NCBI GenBank assembly: GCA_017848435.1
Contig: JAFEHU010000051.1
Coordinates: 93,206 to 157,205 of the forward strand
Direction: 5' to 3'
Length of the DNA stretch: 64,000 nt
Source: Burkholderiaceae bacterium
GTDB lineage: Bacteria; Pseudomonadota; Gammaproteobacteria; Burkholderiales; Burkholderiaceae_C
The notes below the pieces were generated by a model. The model was not told where the DNA came from. It saw only the letters and a list, made by a program, of their open reading frames with translations, and did no database searches. Both the position numbers and the translations under genes were made by a program. Shown here in pieces: positions 41,513 to 51,399 of this stretch; position 1 is the stretch's first letter, and every line of letters begins with the position of its first letter.

Positions 41513-41997
41513 ACCGGGCCTTTCTCGGGCCAAACGGCGTCTGTCAGCTCGGGGGTGCGCTGGCGATCGGCCAACACCGCGCGCCGCAGGTCGTCCCAGC
41601 GCGCCGGTGATTGGGCTCTTTCCAGCCACAGCCACACCCGGCGGCTGCCGGCCTGGGACAGGCTGAGCAACAGCACCTGCTGCAGGTCCAGGTGAATTTG
41701 GGGGGGGGCGGTCAAAGGCGCAGGGAACGCCCCGGGGTGGCGTGCCTCTGGCAACCAATGCCAGTCCCCACCGTCCCAGCGCAGCGCGCCGGGCGGTGTT
41801 TGCCGCCAAGACCACCACGCCAGGGCCCCCGCCAGCAACACGCTGCTGCCGGTGAGCAGTACCGGCCAGGCCAACTCGCCCACGTGCCAGCCCTGCCCGG
41901 CCGCCGCCAGCGCGCCGGCCAGCCACAACAGCGTCGCCAACCAGGCCAGAAAACGCGAACGCCCCACCGGGTACAGAACCGATGGGGCGTGGTGCAT
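41509..41997 (-). CDS. Hypothetical two-helix membrane protein upstream of rpoE
   Basis: The 162-residue protein has two membrane helices (about residues 15-33 and 42-60), then a soluble part with Trp-rich motifs (GGDWHWLP, RVWLWLERAQSPARWDDLRRAV). Genes like this are often seen between fabF and rpoE in Burkholderiales, but I know no function. Its TGA overlaps the rpoE GTG, so rpoE translation is probably coupled to it. ATG 41997 was chosen because it precedes the first helix. Confidence 0.75.
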   Translation of the reverse strand: MHHAPSVLYPVGRSRFLAWLATLLWLAGALAAAGQGWHVGELAWPVLLTGSSVLLAGALAWWSWRQTPPGALRWDGGDWHWLPEARHPGAFPAPLTAPPQIHLDLQQVLLLSLSQAGSRRVWLWLERAQSPARWDDLRRAVLADRQRTPELTDAVWPEKGPV

Positions 41998-42017
41998 GGC
42001 GGCAGTGACCGGCCGGC

Positions 42018-43265
42018 TCAAACGAAGCGCTTGAACACAAGCGTTCCGTTGGTACCGCCAAAGCCGAAGTTGTTTTTCACCGCCACGTCGATCTTCATGT
42101 CCCGCGCGGTGTTGGCGCAGTAGTCCAGGTCGCACTCCGGGTCCTGGTTGAAAATGTTGATGGTCGGCGGGCTTTTCTGGTGGTGCAGGGCCAGCACGGT
42201 GAAGACGCTCTCGATGCCACCGGCGCCGCCGAGCAGGTGCCCGGTCATCGACTTGGTGGAGTTCACCACGATCTTCTTGGCGTGGTCGCCCAGCGCGGCC
42301 TTGATGGCGTTGCTTTCATTGATGTCGCCCAGCGGGGTGGAGGTGCCGTGCGCGTTGAGGTAGTCCACCTGGTCGGCATTGACACTGGCGTTGCGCAACG
42401 CCACCAGCATCGCACGGCGTGGGCCGTCCATGTTGGGGGCGGTCATGTGGCCGGCGTCGGCGCTCATGCCAAAACCGGCGAGCTCGGCGTAGATCTTGGC
42501 GCCGCGCGCCTTGGCGTGTTCGTACTCTTCCAGCACCAGCATGCCGGCGCCTTCGCCGAGCACAAAGCCGTCGCGGTCCTTGTCCCAGGGACGGGAGGCG
42601 GTTTTCGGGTCGTCGTTGCGGGTGGAGAGCGCGCGCATGGCGGCAAAACCGCCAATGCCCAACGGCGACACCGTGGCCTCGGACCCACCGGCGACCATCA
42701 CGTCGGCGTCGCCGTACTCGATCATGCGGCCGGCGTCGCCAATGCAGTGCAGGCCGGTGGTGCAGGCGGTGACGATGGCGATGTTGGGGCCCTTGAAGCC
42801 GTTGCGCATCGACACGTGGCCGGCGATCATGTTGGAGATGGAGGCCGGCACGAAGAACGGTGAAATGCGGCGTGGGCCGCGGTTGACCAGTTCGGAGTGC
42901 GTTTCCTCGATCATCGGCAGGCCGCCGATGCCAGAGCCGATCACGCAGCCAATGCGTGTGGCCAACTCGTCGGTCAGCGCGTCGCCGGTGGGCAAGCCCG
43001 CGTCGGCAATCGCCTGAGCGGCAGCGGCGATGCCGTAATGGATGAAGGTGTCCATCGAGCGCGCGTCTTTGGCGCCGATGTAGCTCTCGAGCGGGAAATT
43101 CTTGATCTCACCGGCAATTTTGCAGGCGAAGTTCGACGCATCGAACTTGGTGATGAGGTCGATACCGGACTGACCGGCCAACAGGTTGGCCCAGGCCTCG
43201 GCCACCGTGTTGCCCACGGGGCTGATACAGCCCAGACCTGTGACGACAACGCGACGACGGGACAT
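42018..43265 (-). CDS. fabF: 3-oxoacyl-ACP synthase II
   Basis: Elongates acyl chains by condensing malonyl-ACP with acyl-ACP. The 415-residue thiolase-fold enzyme has catalytic Cys168 ([12 protein letters not shown]), [11 protein letters not shown] and [12 protein letters not shown] for the two histidines. ATG 43265 gives [12 protein letters not shown], the usual start. It lies 112 nt after acpP on the same strand. Confidence 0.97.
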   Translation of the reverse strand: MSRRRVVVTGLGCISPVGNTVAEAWANLLAGQSGIDLITKFDASNFACKIAGEIKNFPLESYIGAKDARSMDTFIHYGIAAAAQAIADAGLPTGDALTDELATRIGCVIGSGIGGLPMIEETHSELVNRGPRRISPFFVPASISNMIAGHVSMRNGFKGPNIAIVTACTTGLHCIGDAGRMIEYGDADVMVAGGSEATVSPLGIGGFAAMRALSTRNDDPKTASRPWDKDRDGFVLGEGAGMLVLEEYEHAKARGAKIYAELAGFGMSADAGHMTAPNMDGPRRAMLVALRNASVNADQVDYLNAHGTSTPLGDINESNAIKAALGDHAKKIVVNSTKSMTGHLLGGAGGIESVFTVLALHHQKSPPTINIFNQDPECDLDYCANTARDMKIDVAVKNNFGFGGTNGTLVFKRFV

Positions 43266-43377
43266 ATGTCTGTGTGAATTCTGAAAACCAAGAAAATGGC
43301 TGCGGGCCCTGCGATTCAACACAGCGCGCTGCAGCCACCAAGTTCACCCACCGCTGTGCAGCACAGCGTGGCGCGCA

Positions 43378-43731
<354 letters not shown>

Positions 43732-44481
43732 TCAGGCCATGTACATGCCGCCGTTGACGTGCAGCTCCTGCCCCGTCACGTAGCTGGCCTGTGGGGAGGC
43801 CAAATAAGCCACCGCGTGCGCAATGTCCTCCGGTTTGCCCAAGGCGCCCAACGGGATCTGGCTCAGCAAGGCCTTGTGCTGCTCTTCGGGCAGGCCGGCG
43901 GTCATGTCGGTGGCAATGAAGCCGGGGGCGACGCAGTTGACCGTGATGTTGCGCGAGCCCAGCTCGCGCGCCAGCGCGCGGGTCATGCCGGCCACGCCGG
44001 CCTTGGCGGCCGCGTAATTGGCCTGGCCCGGGTTGCCGGAGGCGCCGACCACGCTGGTGATGCTGATGATGCGGCCGTAGCGCTGTTTCATCATGGTGCG
44101 CATCACGGCGCGGCTGAGGCGGAACACCGCTTTCAGGTTGGTGTCGAGCACCGCGTCCCAGTCGTCGTCTTTCAGGCGCATGGCCAGCATGTCGCGGGTG
44201 ATGCCGGCGTTGTTCACCAGCACCTGCAGGCCGCCGTGTTCCTTGACGATGGCGTCCACCAGCACTTCCACCGCTGCGGCATCGTTCACGTTCAGGTTGG
44301 CACCACGGCAGCCGGGAAAGGCCGACAGCGCGGCGCTGATGTTGGCGGCGCCACCGTCCGAAGTGGCGGTGCCAATGACTTTCAGCCCCTGCGCGGCCAG
44401 TTCTTGTGCGATGGCCGCGCCAATGCCGCGCGAGGCGCCGGTGACCAGGGCCACCTGGCCCGCAAATGAAGCTGCGCTCAT
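43732..44481 (-). CDS. fabG: 3-oxoacyl-ACP reductase
   Basis: NADPH-dependent SDR that reduces 3-oxoacyl-ACP. The 249-residue protein has TGASRGIG at 14-21, NNAGITRD at 90-97 and the catalytic Ser143, Tyr156, Lys160 (SVVGASGN...YAAAK). It ends in the usual GQELHVNGGMYM. It overlaps fabD by four bases. Confidence 0.98.
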   Translation of the reverse strand: MSAASFAGQVALVTGASRGIGAAIAQELAAQGLKVIGTATSDGGAANISAALSAFPGCRGANLNVNDAAAVEVLVDAIVKEHGGLQVLVNNAGITRDMLAMRLKDDDWDAVLDTNLKAVFRLSRAVMRTMMKQRYGRIISITSVVGASGNPGQANYAAAKAGVAGMTRALARELGSRNITVNCVAPGFIATDMTAGLPEEQHKALLSQIPLGALGKPEDIAHAVAYLASPQASYVTGQELHVNGGMYMA

Positions 44482-45428
44482 GCCAATTGCCCTTTCACGT
44501 CGGCCAGACTGGCCGGGTCGTACAACGCCAGGCCGGTCAATTCGGCATCAACGCGTTTGGTCAGGCCCGCGAGCACCTTGCCGGGGCCACATTCCACCAG
44601 CGTCGTCAGGCCGCGCGCCTTGATCGCCTGCACGCACTCGACCCAGCGCACCGGGCCAAACGCCTGGCGCACCAGTGCGTCGCGGATGCGGTCGACGTCG
44701 GTTTCCACCGCCACGTCGATGTTGTTGATCAGCGGAATTTTGAGCGCTGACAGCGCCACGGTGGCCAGTTTGCCGCGCAGCTTCTCGGCGGCCGGCTGCA
44801 TCAGGCTGGAATGGAATGGTGCCGACACGGGCAACGGCAGGGCGCGTTTGGCACCGGCCGCCTTGACCACTTCGCAGGCCTTCTCGACCGCGGCCTTGCT
44901 GCCGGCAATCACCGTCTGTGCGGGGTCGTTGAAATTGACGGCTTCCACCACTTCGGCGCTGCCGGGGCCGAAACCCTGGGTCACCTCAAGGCAATGCGCA
45001 ATGACCTTGGACGCCTCCATGCCCAGAATGGCGGCCATGGCGCCGGTGCCCACCGACACCGCGTCCTGCATGGCCTGGGCGCGAAAACGCACCAGCGGCA
45101 CCGCGTCGGCCAGGCTCAGTGCACCGGCTGCGACCAGCGCAGAGTACTCGCCGAGCGAATGGCCCGCCACTGCGGCGGGGACTGCGCCGCCTTCGGCCAG
45201 CCACGCACGGTAGGCCGCCACAGCGGCCACCAGCATCACCGGCTGGGTGTTGGTGGTCAGCGCCAGCGCTTCCTTAGGGCCTTGCTGGATCAGCAGGCCA
45301 ATGTCTTCACCGAGCGCGTCGGACGCTTCTTTCAAGGTGTCGCGTACCACCGGGTGGTCGCCCCAGGCGTCGAGCATGCCGACCGACTGCGAGCCTTGAC
45401 CGGGAAAAACGAATGCGAAGGGTTTCAT
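44478..45428 (-). CDS. fabD: Malonyl-CoA:ACP transacylase
   Basis: Loads malonyl groups onto ACP. The 316-residue protein starts with FVFPGQGSQSVGM and has the nucleophile Ser91 in GHSLGEYSAL and the histidine in SAPFHSSLM. The gap to fabH (65 nt) is filled by dispersed element copy 6. Confidence 0.97.
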   Translation of the reverse strand: MKPFAFVFPGQGSQSVGMLDAWGDHPVVRDTLKEASDALGEDIGLLIQQGPKEALALTTNTQPVMLVAAVAAYRAWLAEGGAVPAAVAGHSLGEYSALVAAGALSLADAVPLVRFRAQAMQDAVSVGTGAMAAILGMEASKVIAHCLEVTQGFGPGSAEVVEAVNFNDPAQTVIAGSKAAVEKACEVVKAAGAKRALPLPVSAPFHSSLMQPAAEKLRGKLATVALSALKIPLINNIDVAVETDVDRIRDALVRQAFGPVRWVECVQAIKARGLTTLVECGPGKVLAGLTKRVDAELTGLALYDPASLADVKGQLA

Positions 45429-45452
45429 GCGTGCTGTTGTGCTGAATTTCAG

Positions 45453-45503
45453 ACCGAATCGGGCCTAAGCCTTAGTCAAATCTAGCGACTTTGCTACAAA
45501 GTC
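45453..45503 (-). repeat. Dispersed head/core element, copy 6 (at fabH stop)
   Basis: On the minus strand the right head arm GTAGC is 45497-45493, the spacer 45492-45484 and the core 45483-45469 (AGATTTGACTAAGGC, 13 of 15). The left head arm is missing where fabH coding begins. The fabH TAG lies in GTAGC and forms the 3-nt loop of a perfect 7-bp inverted repeat (45487-45493 with 45497-45503). Confidence 0.8.
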
Positions 45504-46495
45504 AGGAGTACGGCGCCCCAGGTGAAACCACCGCCAACGCCTTCCAGCATCAGCGTGTCACCGGTTTTGATCTTGCCGCTGCGCACTGAGGCGTCGAGCG
45601 CCAGCGGGATGGACGCGGCCGAGGTGTTGCCATGCTGGTCCACCGTGACGATCAGCTTGGAGAGTGGCAGCTTCAGCTTCTTCGCGGTACTTTGCATGAT
45701 GCGGATGTTGGCCTGGTGCGGGATCAGCCAGTCGATGTCGGCATCGGTCAGATTGGCTTTGGCCAACGTGGCGCGGGCCGCGTCTTCCAGCACACCCACG
45801 GCGAGCTTGAAGACCGCCTGCCCGTCCATCGTGAGCAAGGGGCTGCCAATCACCTGCCCACCCGACACATTGCCCGGCACACACAAAATGCCGACGTGTT
45901 TGCCATCGGCATGCAGGTCGCTGGCCAGGATGCCTGGCGTGTCCGACGCCTCCAGCACCACCGCGCCAGCGCCGTCGCCAAACAGCACACAGGTGGTGCG
46001 GTCGGTGAAGTCGAGGATGCGGGAGAACACCTCCGCACCGATCACCAGCGCGCGGTTGGCGGCGCCGGTCTGGATCATCGCGTCGGCCACGCTCAACGCG
46101 TAGACAAAACCACTGCAGACCGCCTGCACATCGAACGCCGGGCAACCGGCGATGCCGCGTGCGTCGTCCGACGACTGCGCCAGCTTGTGCTGCAGGATGC
46201 AGGCAGTGGATGGGAACACCATGTCTGGCGTGGACGTGGCAACGATGATCAGGTCAATCTCGGACGCGCTGCGGCCAGCGGCCTGCAAGGCCTTTTTGGC
46301 GGCCTCAAAACCCAGGTCGCTGCTGCACACGTCGGGCGCAGCAAAGTGGCGCGCCCGGATGCCGGTGCGCTCCACAATCCAGTCGTCCGATGTCTCCACA
46401 TCACGCGCGGCCAACTCGGCCGCGAGGTCGGCGTTGGTCAACCGGCGGGGTGGCAAATAACTGCCGGTGCCGGCAATGCGGGAATAGCGTCTCAT
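45494..46495 (-). CDS. fabH: 3-oxoacyl-ACP synthase III
   Basis: Starts fatty-acid synthesis from acetyl-CoA and malonyl-ACP. The 333-residue protein has the active-site Cys127 (AVCSGF), His in [10 protein letters not shown] and Asn in [10 protein letters not shown]. It ends [10 protein letters not shown], and its TAG stop lies inside dispersed element copy 6. It starts 3 nt after the plsX stop. Confidence 0.97.
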   Translation of the reverse strand: MRRYSRIAGTGSYLPPRRLTNADLAAELAARDVETSDDWIVERTGIRARHFAAPDVCSSDLGFEAAKKALQAAGRSASEIDLIIVATSTPDMVFPSTACILQHKLAQSSDDARGIAGCPAFDVQAVCSGFVYALSVADAMIQTGAANRALVIGAEVFSRILDFTDRTTCVLFGDGAGAVVLEASDTPGILASDLHADGKHVGILCVPGNVSGGQVIGSPLLTMDGQAVFKLAVGVLEDAARATLAKANLTDADIDWLIPHQANIRIMQSTAKKLKLPLSKLIVTVDQHGNTSAASIPLALDASVRSGKIKTGDTLMLEGVGGGFTWGAVLLTL

Positions 46496-46498
46496 GTT

Positions 46499-47545
46499 CT
46501 AGTGGGTGGGCTCGGCCAGTTCGGCCACCGGGGTCACGGGCAGCAACAAAGGTGCTGCACGTGCAATCCGGGCCTGAACCCGCGCCAGCAGGTTGTTTCG
46601 AGCCGCATCATACGCGCGGTTCAACGCCTGCTCGAAGGCGAAGGCGTCGGCCGAGCCATGGCTCTTGAACACGAGGCCACGCAAACCCAGCAATGCCGCC
46701 CCGTTGTAACGGCGGTGGTCCACACGCCGCTTCAAAGCAAGTAGCGCCGGATAAGCAAAGATAGCCCCAATTTTCCTGAAAATGTTGCGAGAAAACTCGT
46801 CTTTCAGAAAATCACCAATCATTGAAGCAAGGCCTTCACTGGTCTTCAGCGCCACGTTGCCGACAAACCCATCGCAGACCACGATGTCCACCGTGCCCTT
46901 GAAAATGTCGTTGCCTTCCACGTTGCCAAAGAAATTGATGTCGCCAGTGCTTGCCGAAGATCGCAGCAGTTCACCTGCTTTTTTAATGATTTCGCTGCCT
47001 TTGATGACTTCTTCGCCCACATTCAGCAGGCCCACGGTGGGGTTCGGGTCATTTTTGAGCACCGACACCAGCGCCGAGCCCATCACCGCAAACTGCAGCA
47101 GGTGTTCGGCACTGCAGTCCACATTGGCCCCGAGGTCCAGCACCGTGGTGGCACCGCCAAGGGCATTGGGCATTTGGGTGGCAATGGCCGGCCGGTCAAT
47201 CCCGTCGACCGTTTTCAGAAGATAGCGTGCAATGGCCATCAAAGCACCCGTGTTGCCAGCAGAAACGACCGCTTGCGCAGTTCCGTCCTTGACCTGCTGG
47301 ATGGCCACGCGCATCGACGAGTCTTTTTTGCGGCGCAACGCCACCTCGACCGGATCGTCCATTCCCACCACCTCGCTGGCGGGCGCGGTGGTCGCACGCG
47401 GGTGCACGAACGCAGCCAGACTGGCAGGCTGGCCGACCAGCAGCAGCTGCGCATCGGGATGGGCATCCAGGAACTGGCGGCAGGCGGCCAACGTCACCGA
47501 CGGGCCATGGTCGCCGCCCATGCAATCGACTGCCAGAGTGATCAT
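46499..47545 (-). CDS. plsX: Phosphate acyltransferase PlsX
   Basis: Makes acyl phosphate from acyl-ACP for phospholipid synthesis. The 348-residue protein begins [17 protein letters not shown] and has [19 protein letters not shown], and [11 protein letters not shown] plus [19 protein letters not shown] 47545 gives this standard start. The coding sequence is noticeably less GC-rich between about 46750 and 47010 than its neighbours. Confidence 0.97.
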   Translation of the reverse strand: MITLAVDCMGGDHGPSVTLAACRQFLDAHPDAQLLLVGQPASLAAFVHPRATTAPASEVVGMDDPVEVALRRKKDSSMRVAIQQVKDGTAQAVVSAGNTGALMAIARYLLKTVDGIDRPAIATQMPNALGGATTVLDLGANVDCSAEHLLQFAVMGSALVSVLKNDPNPTVGLLNVGEEVIKGSEIIKKAGELLRSSASTGDINFFGNVEGNDIFKGTVDIVVCDGFVGNVALKTSEGLASMIGDFLKDEFSRNIFRKIGAIFAYPALLALKRRVDHRRYNGAALLGLRGLVFKSHGSADAFAFEQALNRAYDAARNNLLARVQARIARAAPLLLPVTPVAELAEPTH

Positions 47546-47602
47546 GGGTGTGGTGCGCTGTCCAGACGTGGCCAAACCAGAGGGTGGTTCAGCCCAAGGC
47601 CA

Positions 47603-47643
47603 TCAAAACAAAGGCCCGACGCTACGCCAGGTAGCCTCGGGCC
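47603..47643 (-). terminator. Intrinsic terminator between rpmF and plsX
   Basis: On the minus strand a stem of 7 bp plus 5 bp separated by one mismatch (47613-47625 with 47631-47643) closes a 5-nt loop. A T-rich stretch (complement of 47603-47612) follows. It probably partly terminates rpmF transcripts before plsX. Confidence 0.75.
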
Positions 47644-47661
47644 CTGCATGAATGGCAACAA

Positions 47662-47844
47662 TCAGGCTTCTGATTTGTTTTTCAGCACCTGACGGCCACG
47701 GTAGAAGCCGTTCGGGCTGATGTGGTGGCGCAGGTGGATTTCACCGGTGGTGGGTTCCACGGCAATGCCTGGCACGTCCAGCGCATTGTGCGAACGGTGC
47801 ATGCCACGCTTGGATGGCGATTTCTTGTTTTGCTGAACGGCCAT
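47662..47844 (-). CDS. rpmF: 50S ribosomal protein L32
   Basis: The 60-residue basic protein starts [22 protein letters not shown] and ends with [13 protein letters not shown], matching L32 of the cysteine-free (non-zinc) type. AGGAG lies 8-9 nt before the ATG. Its place between yceD and plsX is widely conserved. Confidence 0.97.
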   Translation of the reverse strand: MAVQQNKKSPSKRGMHRSHNALDVPGIAVEPTTGEIHLRHHISPNGFYRGRQVLKNKSEA

Positions 47845-48013
47845 GGTCGGCTCCTGAATGTCGGTAAATCAATGGGTAAGGCGTGGCGCATGTGCCCCGG
47901 AAGGAACACTGACATGGGGCAGCAAGCACGCTGTGCAAACACCCGCTGCTCAGCCGTTATGCGCCCGACTGTGACGACAAACCCCGAAGGCCTGCCGCTG
48001 CGTTTAGCCTTGG

Positions 48014-48019
48014 ATTATA
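48014..48019 (-). promoter_or_regulatory. Candidate -10 box upstream of rpmF
   Basis: On the minus strand a perfect TATAAT lies between yceD and rpmF, about 170 nt before the rpmF start. No good -35 box is seen at 16-18 nt spacing, so this is a candidate only. Confidence 0.4.
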
Positions 48020-48034
48020 GCCCAAAGGCTTGAT

Positions 48035-48598
48035 TCAGTTCGACTTTTCAGCCTTGCCGGTGCGCAACGCGGCCAGCACCGCGAAAGGATTGGGTTTTTC
48101 CGGCAAGCCATCGGGCGCCAGCGCCACATCCTGCGCGGCCTTGGCCGACCGCGCCGTGGTGCAACGCTCGTGGCGCGGCACGATGGGCAGCGCCATGAGC
48201 AGTTCGTCCTCAACCAGGGCTGGCAGGTCAAACTCGGGCGCCAGCACCAACACATCTTCTTCCGACGCGTCGTCCTGCTCGGCGGCGGTGGCTTCGTCCG
48301 CCACAAAGCGGAATGACCGATCGACCTGCAAGGCCACATCGACCGGCGCCAGGCAGCGCTGGCAGGTCAGCGGCAGCACGGCCTCTATCGCCATGTGCAG
48401 CCAGACCTCGGCTTCACCGGAAGCACCCGGCAGCATCTCGCCCCGGGCCGTCCAGTGCAGCGACAGCCCCGCCAGATCGCCCACAGCCTCTTCGGCCAGA
48501 CGCGGGTGGTCGGTCAGCAGGTCGGTACGGGTCAGGGTGGCGGCTTCGCGCGCCAGCACGCGCAGGTCAACTGCACGCGGCGAAAAGGAAGAACTCAT
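48035..48598 (-). CDS. yceD: YceD/DUF177 family protein
   Basis: The 187-residue acidic protein has the DUF177 centre: a CQRCLAP motif after VLPLTC, followed by an acidic EEDVLVLAPEFDLPALVEDELLMALPIVPRHE-like region. YceD proteins are linked to 23S rRNA accumulation and are encoded beside rpmF. Here there is a 190-nt gap to rpmF. It diverges from the maf-like gene with 45 bp between the starts. Confidence 0.88.
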   Translation of the reverse strand: MSSSFSPRAVDLRVLAREAATLTRTDLLTDHPRLAEEAVGDLAGLSLHWTARGEMLPGASGEAEVWLHMAIEAVLPLTCQRCLAPVDVALQVDRSFRFVADEATAAEQDDASEEDVLVLAPEFDLPALVEDELLMALPIVPRHERCTTARSAKAAQDVALAPDGLPEKPNPFAVLAALRTGKAEKSN

Positions 48599-48643
48599 GC
48601 GGCGAGTGTAAGAGAATCAGCGCATGACAGCCGTGATTTGCCC

Positions 48644-49240
48644 ATGAACGCCCCGCCAGCCCGCTCCCTGGTACTGGGTTCAACCTCACCCTACCGCCAC
48701 GCACTCCTGTCGCGGCTGGGGTTGCCCTTCACCACCGTTTCGCCCCAGGTGGACGAAACCCCGAAACCGGGGGAACCCCCACGCGACCTCGCCAAGCGCC
48801 TGGCACTGGCCAAGGCCCAGGCTGTGGCGGACCTGCACCCAGACGCGGTGGTGATCGGCTCCGACCAAGTGGCCGATCTGCACGGCGTGCCACTGGGCAA
48901 ACCCGGCAACCACGAACGCGCCACCCACCAACTGCAGCAGATGCGTGGCCAGACCGTGTTGTTCCACACGGCAGTCGCCGTGGTGTGCGCCCGCAGCGGG
49001 TTCACGCAGCAGGCGATGGCCGAGGTGAAGGTGCGCTTCCGCTGGCTCAGCGATGCGGAGATTGAGGCCTACCTGCAGACAGAAAAGCCTTACGACTGCG
49101 CCGGGAGCGCCAAAAGCGAAGGCCTGGGCATTGCCCTGCTGGACGCCATCGACAGCGACGATCCGACCGCGCTGATCGGCCTGCCGCTGATCCGCACCTG
49201 CCAACTGCTGCGCGAGGCCGGCCTGCGGTTGATCGCATGA
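48644..49240 (+). CDS. Maf-family nucleotide pyrophosphatase (YceF-like)
   Basis: Nucleotide pyrophosphatase of the Maf superfamily; the YceF branch is reported to act on 7-methyl-GTP. The 198-residue protein has SLVLGSTSPYRHALLSRLGL at the N-terminus, SDQVAD, and KPGNHERA. SPYRxxLLxRLGLPF suggests the YceF rather than the YhdE group. ATG 48644 was chosen; the open frame upstream only mirrors yceD. It overlaps the next gene by four bases. Confidence 0.9.
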   Translation: MNAPPARSLVLGSTSPYRHALLSRLGLPFTTVSPQVDETPKPGEPPRDLAKRLALAKAQAVADLHPDAVVIGSDQVADLHGVPLGKPGNHERATHQLQQMRGQTVLFHTAVAVVCARSGFTQQAMAEVKVRFRWLSDAEIEAYLQTEKPYDCAGSAKSEGLGIALLDAIDSDDPTALIGLPLIRTCQLLREAGLRLIA

Positions 49241-50001
49241 GCACATCAACGTTCGGCACCCTGTTCCTTGTTCCCGCCCCGCTCGACTTTGGTGCAACCG
49301 ATGCCGCACCGCTCACGGATGCCATCCCCTTGGGCACGCTGGTGGTGGCCGCGCGGCTGCAGCATTGGGTGTGTGAAAACGCCAAGACCACCCGCGCCTA
49401 CCTGAAGCGGGTCGGTGCGGTGCAGCCACTGGCCGCGCCGTTGCAGGCGCTGCAAATGCAGGAACTGCCCCACGCCGTGCACAAACACGGTGACCATGCC
49501 GGGCAGTTCGACGCCAAGTTCTTGTTGGCACCGGCCTTGCAAGGGCATGACATGGGTTTGGTCAGTGAAGCGGGCATGCCCGCAGTGGCCGACCCGGGCT
49601 CGTCGGTGGTGCGGGCGGCACACGACCTGGGGGTGCCGGTGGTGCCGCTGGTCGGACCGGTGTCGCTGCTGCTGGCGCTCGCCGCCAGCGGCCTGAACGG
49701 CCAGAACTTCGCCTTCGTGGGCTACCTGCCGCAAGACACGGCGGAGCGGGCACAGCACATCAAAACCCTGGAGTCGCTGGCACTGAAGACCGGGCAAACC
49801 CAGCTGTTCATTGAAACACCCTACCGCAATGCCGCGCTGTTCCAGGCCTTGTTGCAGACGCTGCAGCACAACACCCGGCTGGCGGTGTGCAGCGGCCTGA
49901 CATTGGCCTCAGCGCAGGTGCACAGCCGCCATGCGAAGGCCTGGAAACAGGCACCGGTCATGAACACCAGCCTGCCAACGGTCTACGCCATCGGCCGCTG
50001 A
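49237..50001 (+). CDS. Tetrapyrrole-methylase-fold SAM methyltransferase (RsmI-like)
   Basis: The 254-residue protein opens with GTLFLVPAPLDFG and has SEAGMPAVADPGSSVVRAAHDLGVPVVPLVGPVSLLLALAASG, which is the RsmI/TP-methylase pattern, followed by FVGYLPQD and FIETPYRNAALFQALL. RsmI 2'-O-methylates C1402 of 16S rRNA. This protein lacks the usual PTPIGNLxD opening, so it is more likely a paralogue of unknown target. It follows maf with a four-base overlap. Confidence 0.85.
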   Translation: MSTSTFGTLFLVPAPLDFGATDAAPLTDAIPLGTLVVAARLQHWVCENAKTTRAYLKRVGAVQPLAAPLQALQMQELPHAVHKHGDHAGQFDAKFLLAPALQGHDMGLVSEAGMPAVADPGSSVVRAAHDLGVPVVPLVGPVSLLLALAASGLNGQNFAFVGYLPQDTAERAQHIKTLESLALKTGQTQLFIETPYRNAALFQALLQTLQHNTRLAVCSGLTLASAQVHSRHAKAWKQAPVMNTSLPTVYAIGR

Positions 50002-50010
50002 CGCCATCGG

Positions 50011-51021
50011 TCAGCGGATAGCCGGGATCGCTTTCAGAGCGTTCACCGCGCCTTCGCCGATGGACGCGCCAAAACGCTTGGCCAGCCGCTCGGCCACATT
50101 CTCGCGGCGGGTGTAGTCCACCAGGTCTTCGGCCTTGACGACCTCCCGAGCCACGTAGTCCACGTTGCCCAGGTGGTCCGCCAGACCCAGCTCAATCGCC
50201 TGTTGGCCGCTCCAGAACAGGCCACTGAAGGTTTCAGGCGTTTCTTTCAGGCGCTGGCCGCGCCCGGCCTTCACCACGTCAATGAACTGCTTGTGGATCT
50301 GGTCCAGCATGTTTTGGGCGTACGCACGGTGTTTTTCAGTTTGCGGGCTGAACGGGTCCAGAAAACCCTTGTTCTCGCCAGCGGTCATGAGGCGGCGCTC
50401 AACGCCCAGCTTCTCCATCAGCGTGGTAAAGCCAAAGCCGTCGATCAACACACCAATGCTGCCAATGATGCTGGCCTTGTCCACGTAAATTTTGTCCGCC
50501 GCCACGGCGATGTAGTACGCCGCCGAGGCGCACGACTCTTCAACCACCGCATAAACCGGCTTCTTGTGCTTGGTCTTCAGCCGCATGATTTCGTCGTTGA
50601 TGATGCCGGCCTGCACCGGGCTGCCGCCGGGCGAGTTGATCAGCAACACCACCGCCTGCGAGCCGCTGTCGTCGAACGCCGAACGCAGGGCGTCCACAAC
50701 CAACTCGGCGCTGGCGTCGGCCCCGGAAGCGATTTCACCCTTGATGGACACCACCGCCGTGTGCGGTGCTGATATCTCGCCGGTCTTGCCGGGACGGCCC
50801 AGCGACACCCAGGCGATGACCACAAAAAACAGCAGCCAGGAGAGACGCACAAAGATGCGCCAGCGGCGGTTGGCCTTTTGCTCGCTCAAGGCCGCCGCAG
50901 CGAGCTTCTCCAGAACCGTCCGCTCCCAGCCCGCAGCGGGCGTCACGTCGGCCTGGGCGGGCGCAGGTGCTGCCGGTTTGGTTGGCTCGATGCTGCTGGT
51001 ATTCAGGGTCGGTTCCGTCAT
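50011..51021 (-). CDS. sppA: Signal peptide peptidase, S49 family (short SppA type)
   Basis: The 336-residue protein has a Pro/Ala-rich cytoplasmic start, one membrane helix (about 57-74) and one S49 domain with LLINSPGGSPVQAG. Ser166 in CASAAYYIA and Lys218 in AGENKGF are the likely catalytic dyad. It has half the length of E. coli SppA and matches the single-domain SohB/SppA36 type. It starts 1 nt after the Rieske gene stop and converges on the RsmI-like gene. Confidence 0.9.
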   Translation of the reverse strand: MTEPTLNTSSIEPTKPAAPAPAQADVTPAAGWERTVLEKLAAAALSEQKANRRWRIFVRLSWLLFFVVIAWVSLGRPGKTGEISAPHTAVVSIKGEIASGADASAELVVDALRSAFDDSGSQAVVLLINSPGGSPVQAGIINDEIMRLKTKHKKPVYAVVEESCASAAYYIAVAADKIYVDKASIIGSIGVLIDGFGFTTLMEKLGVERRLMTAGENKGFLDPFSPQTEKHRAYAQNMLDQIHKQFIDVVKAGRGQRLKETPETFSGLFWSGQQAIELGLADHLGNVDYVAREVVKAEDLVDYTRRENVAERLAKRFGASIGEGAVNALKAIPAIR

Positions 51022-51022
51022 G

Positions 51023-51388
51023 TCAAAACTCTAAAGTCTTTAAGTTGTAGGCAGTATGCCAGTAGACAACGCCCGCCGATTCACTGAGGGCGATGCGGAC
51101 CAGCCCCCCTCGACAAGGCCCGCCCGCGCAGGCGCCGGTGTCAGGCTGGTAGGCCGCGCCATGGGTCGCGCACAGCAGCCAGCGGCCGGTGTCGTCAAAG
51201 AACCGGTTTGGCTGGTAGTCCATCTCCATCGCCACATGGCTGCAACGGTTCAGATAGGCATGCACCTGGCCCTGGTAGCGAATGGCAAATGCGCGGCAGG
51301 TCTGACCACCGTAGACCACGTCAAAGGGCACCGCCACCGCCCCGTCTTGCAGGTCGTGTGTGTTGCACAGTGGAATGGCCTGCTCCAT
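51023..51388 (-). CDS. Rieske [2Fe-2S] ferredoxin-like protein
   Basis: The 121-residue protein has the Rieske motifs Cys49-x-His51 (NRCSHVAMEMD) and Cys73-x2-His76 (LLCATHGAAYQ), with the second loop GGPCRGGL. It is a stand-alone small Rieske protein without a membrane or oxygenase domain. Its partner is unknown. It lies between a HAD phosphatase and sppA, 11 nt after the former. Confidence 0.88.
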   Translation of the reverse strand: MEQAIPLCNTHDLQDGAVAVPFDVVYGGQTCRAFAIRYQGQVHAYLNRCSHVAMEMDYQPNRFFDDTGRWLLCATHGAAYQPDTGACAGGPCRGGLVRIALSESAGVVYWHTAYNLKTLEF

Positions 51389-51399
51389 GGGTGGCGACT

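Noticed and set aside
46316..46339. Peptide VCSSDL in FabH, which resembles the translation of a sequencing adapter
   Set aside because: The underlying codons (GTG TGC AGC AGC GAC CTG) differ from the adapter bases, and the segment fits the normal FabH alignment, so contamination is not supported.
47613..47643. GCTAC-N5-GTAGC inside the rpmF terminator as another copy of the dispersed element
   Set aside because: Loop length differs and neither the spacer nor the 15-nt core is present. The hairpin is explained as a terminator.
49995..50017. Symmetric hairpin covering both stops of the convergent RsmI-like and sppA-like genes
   Set aside because: Only 7 bp and no T tract on either side; not reported as a terminator.
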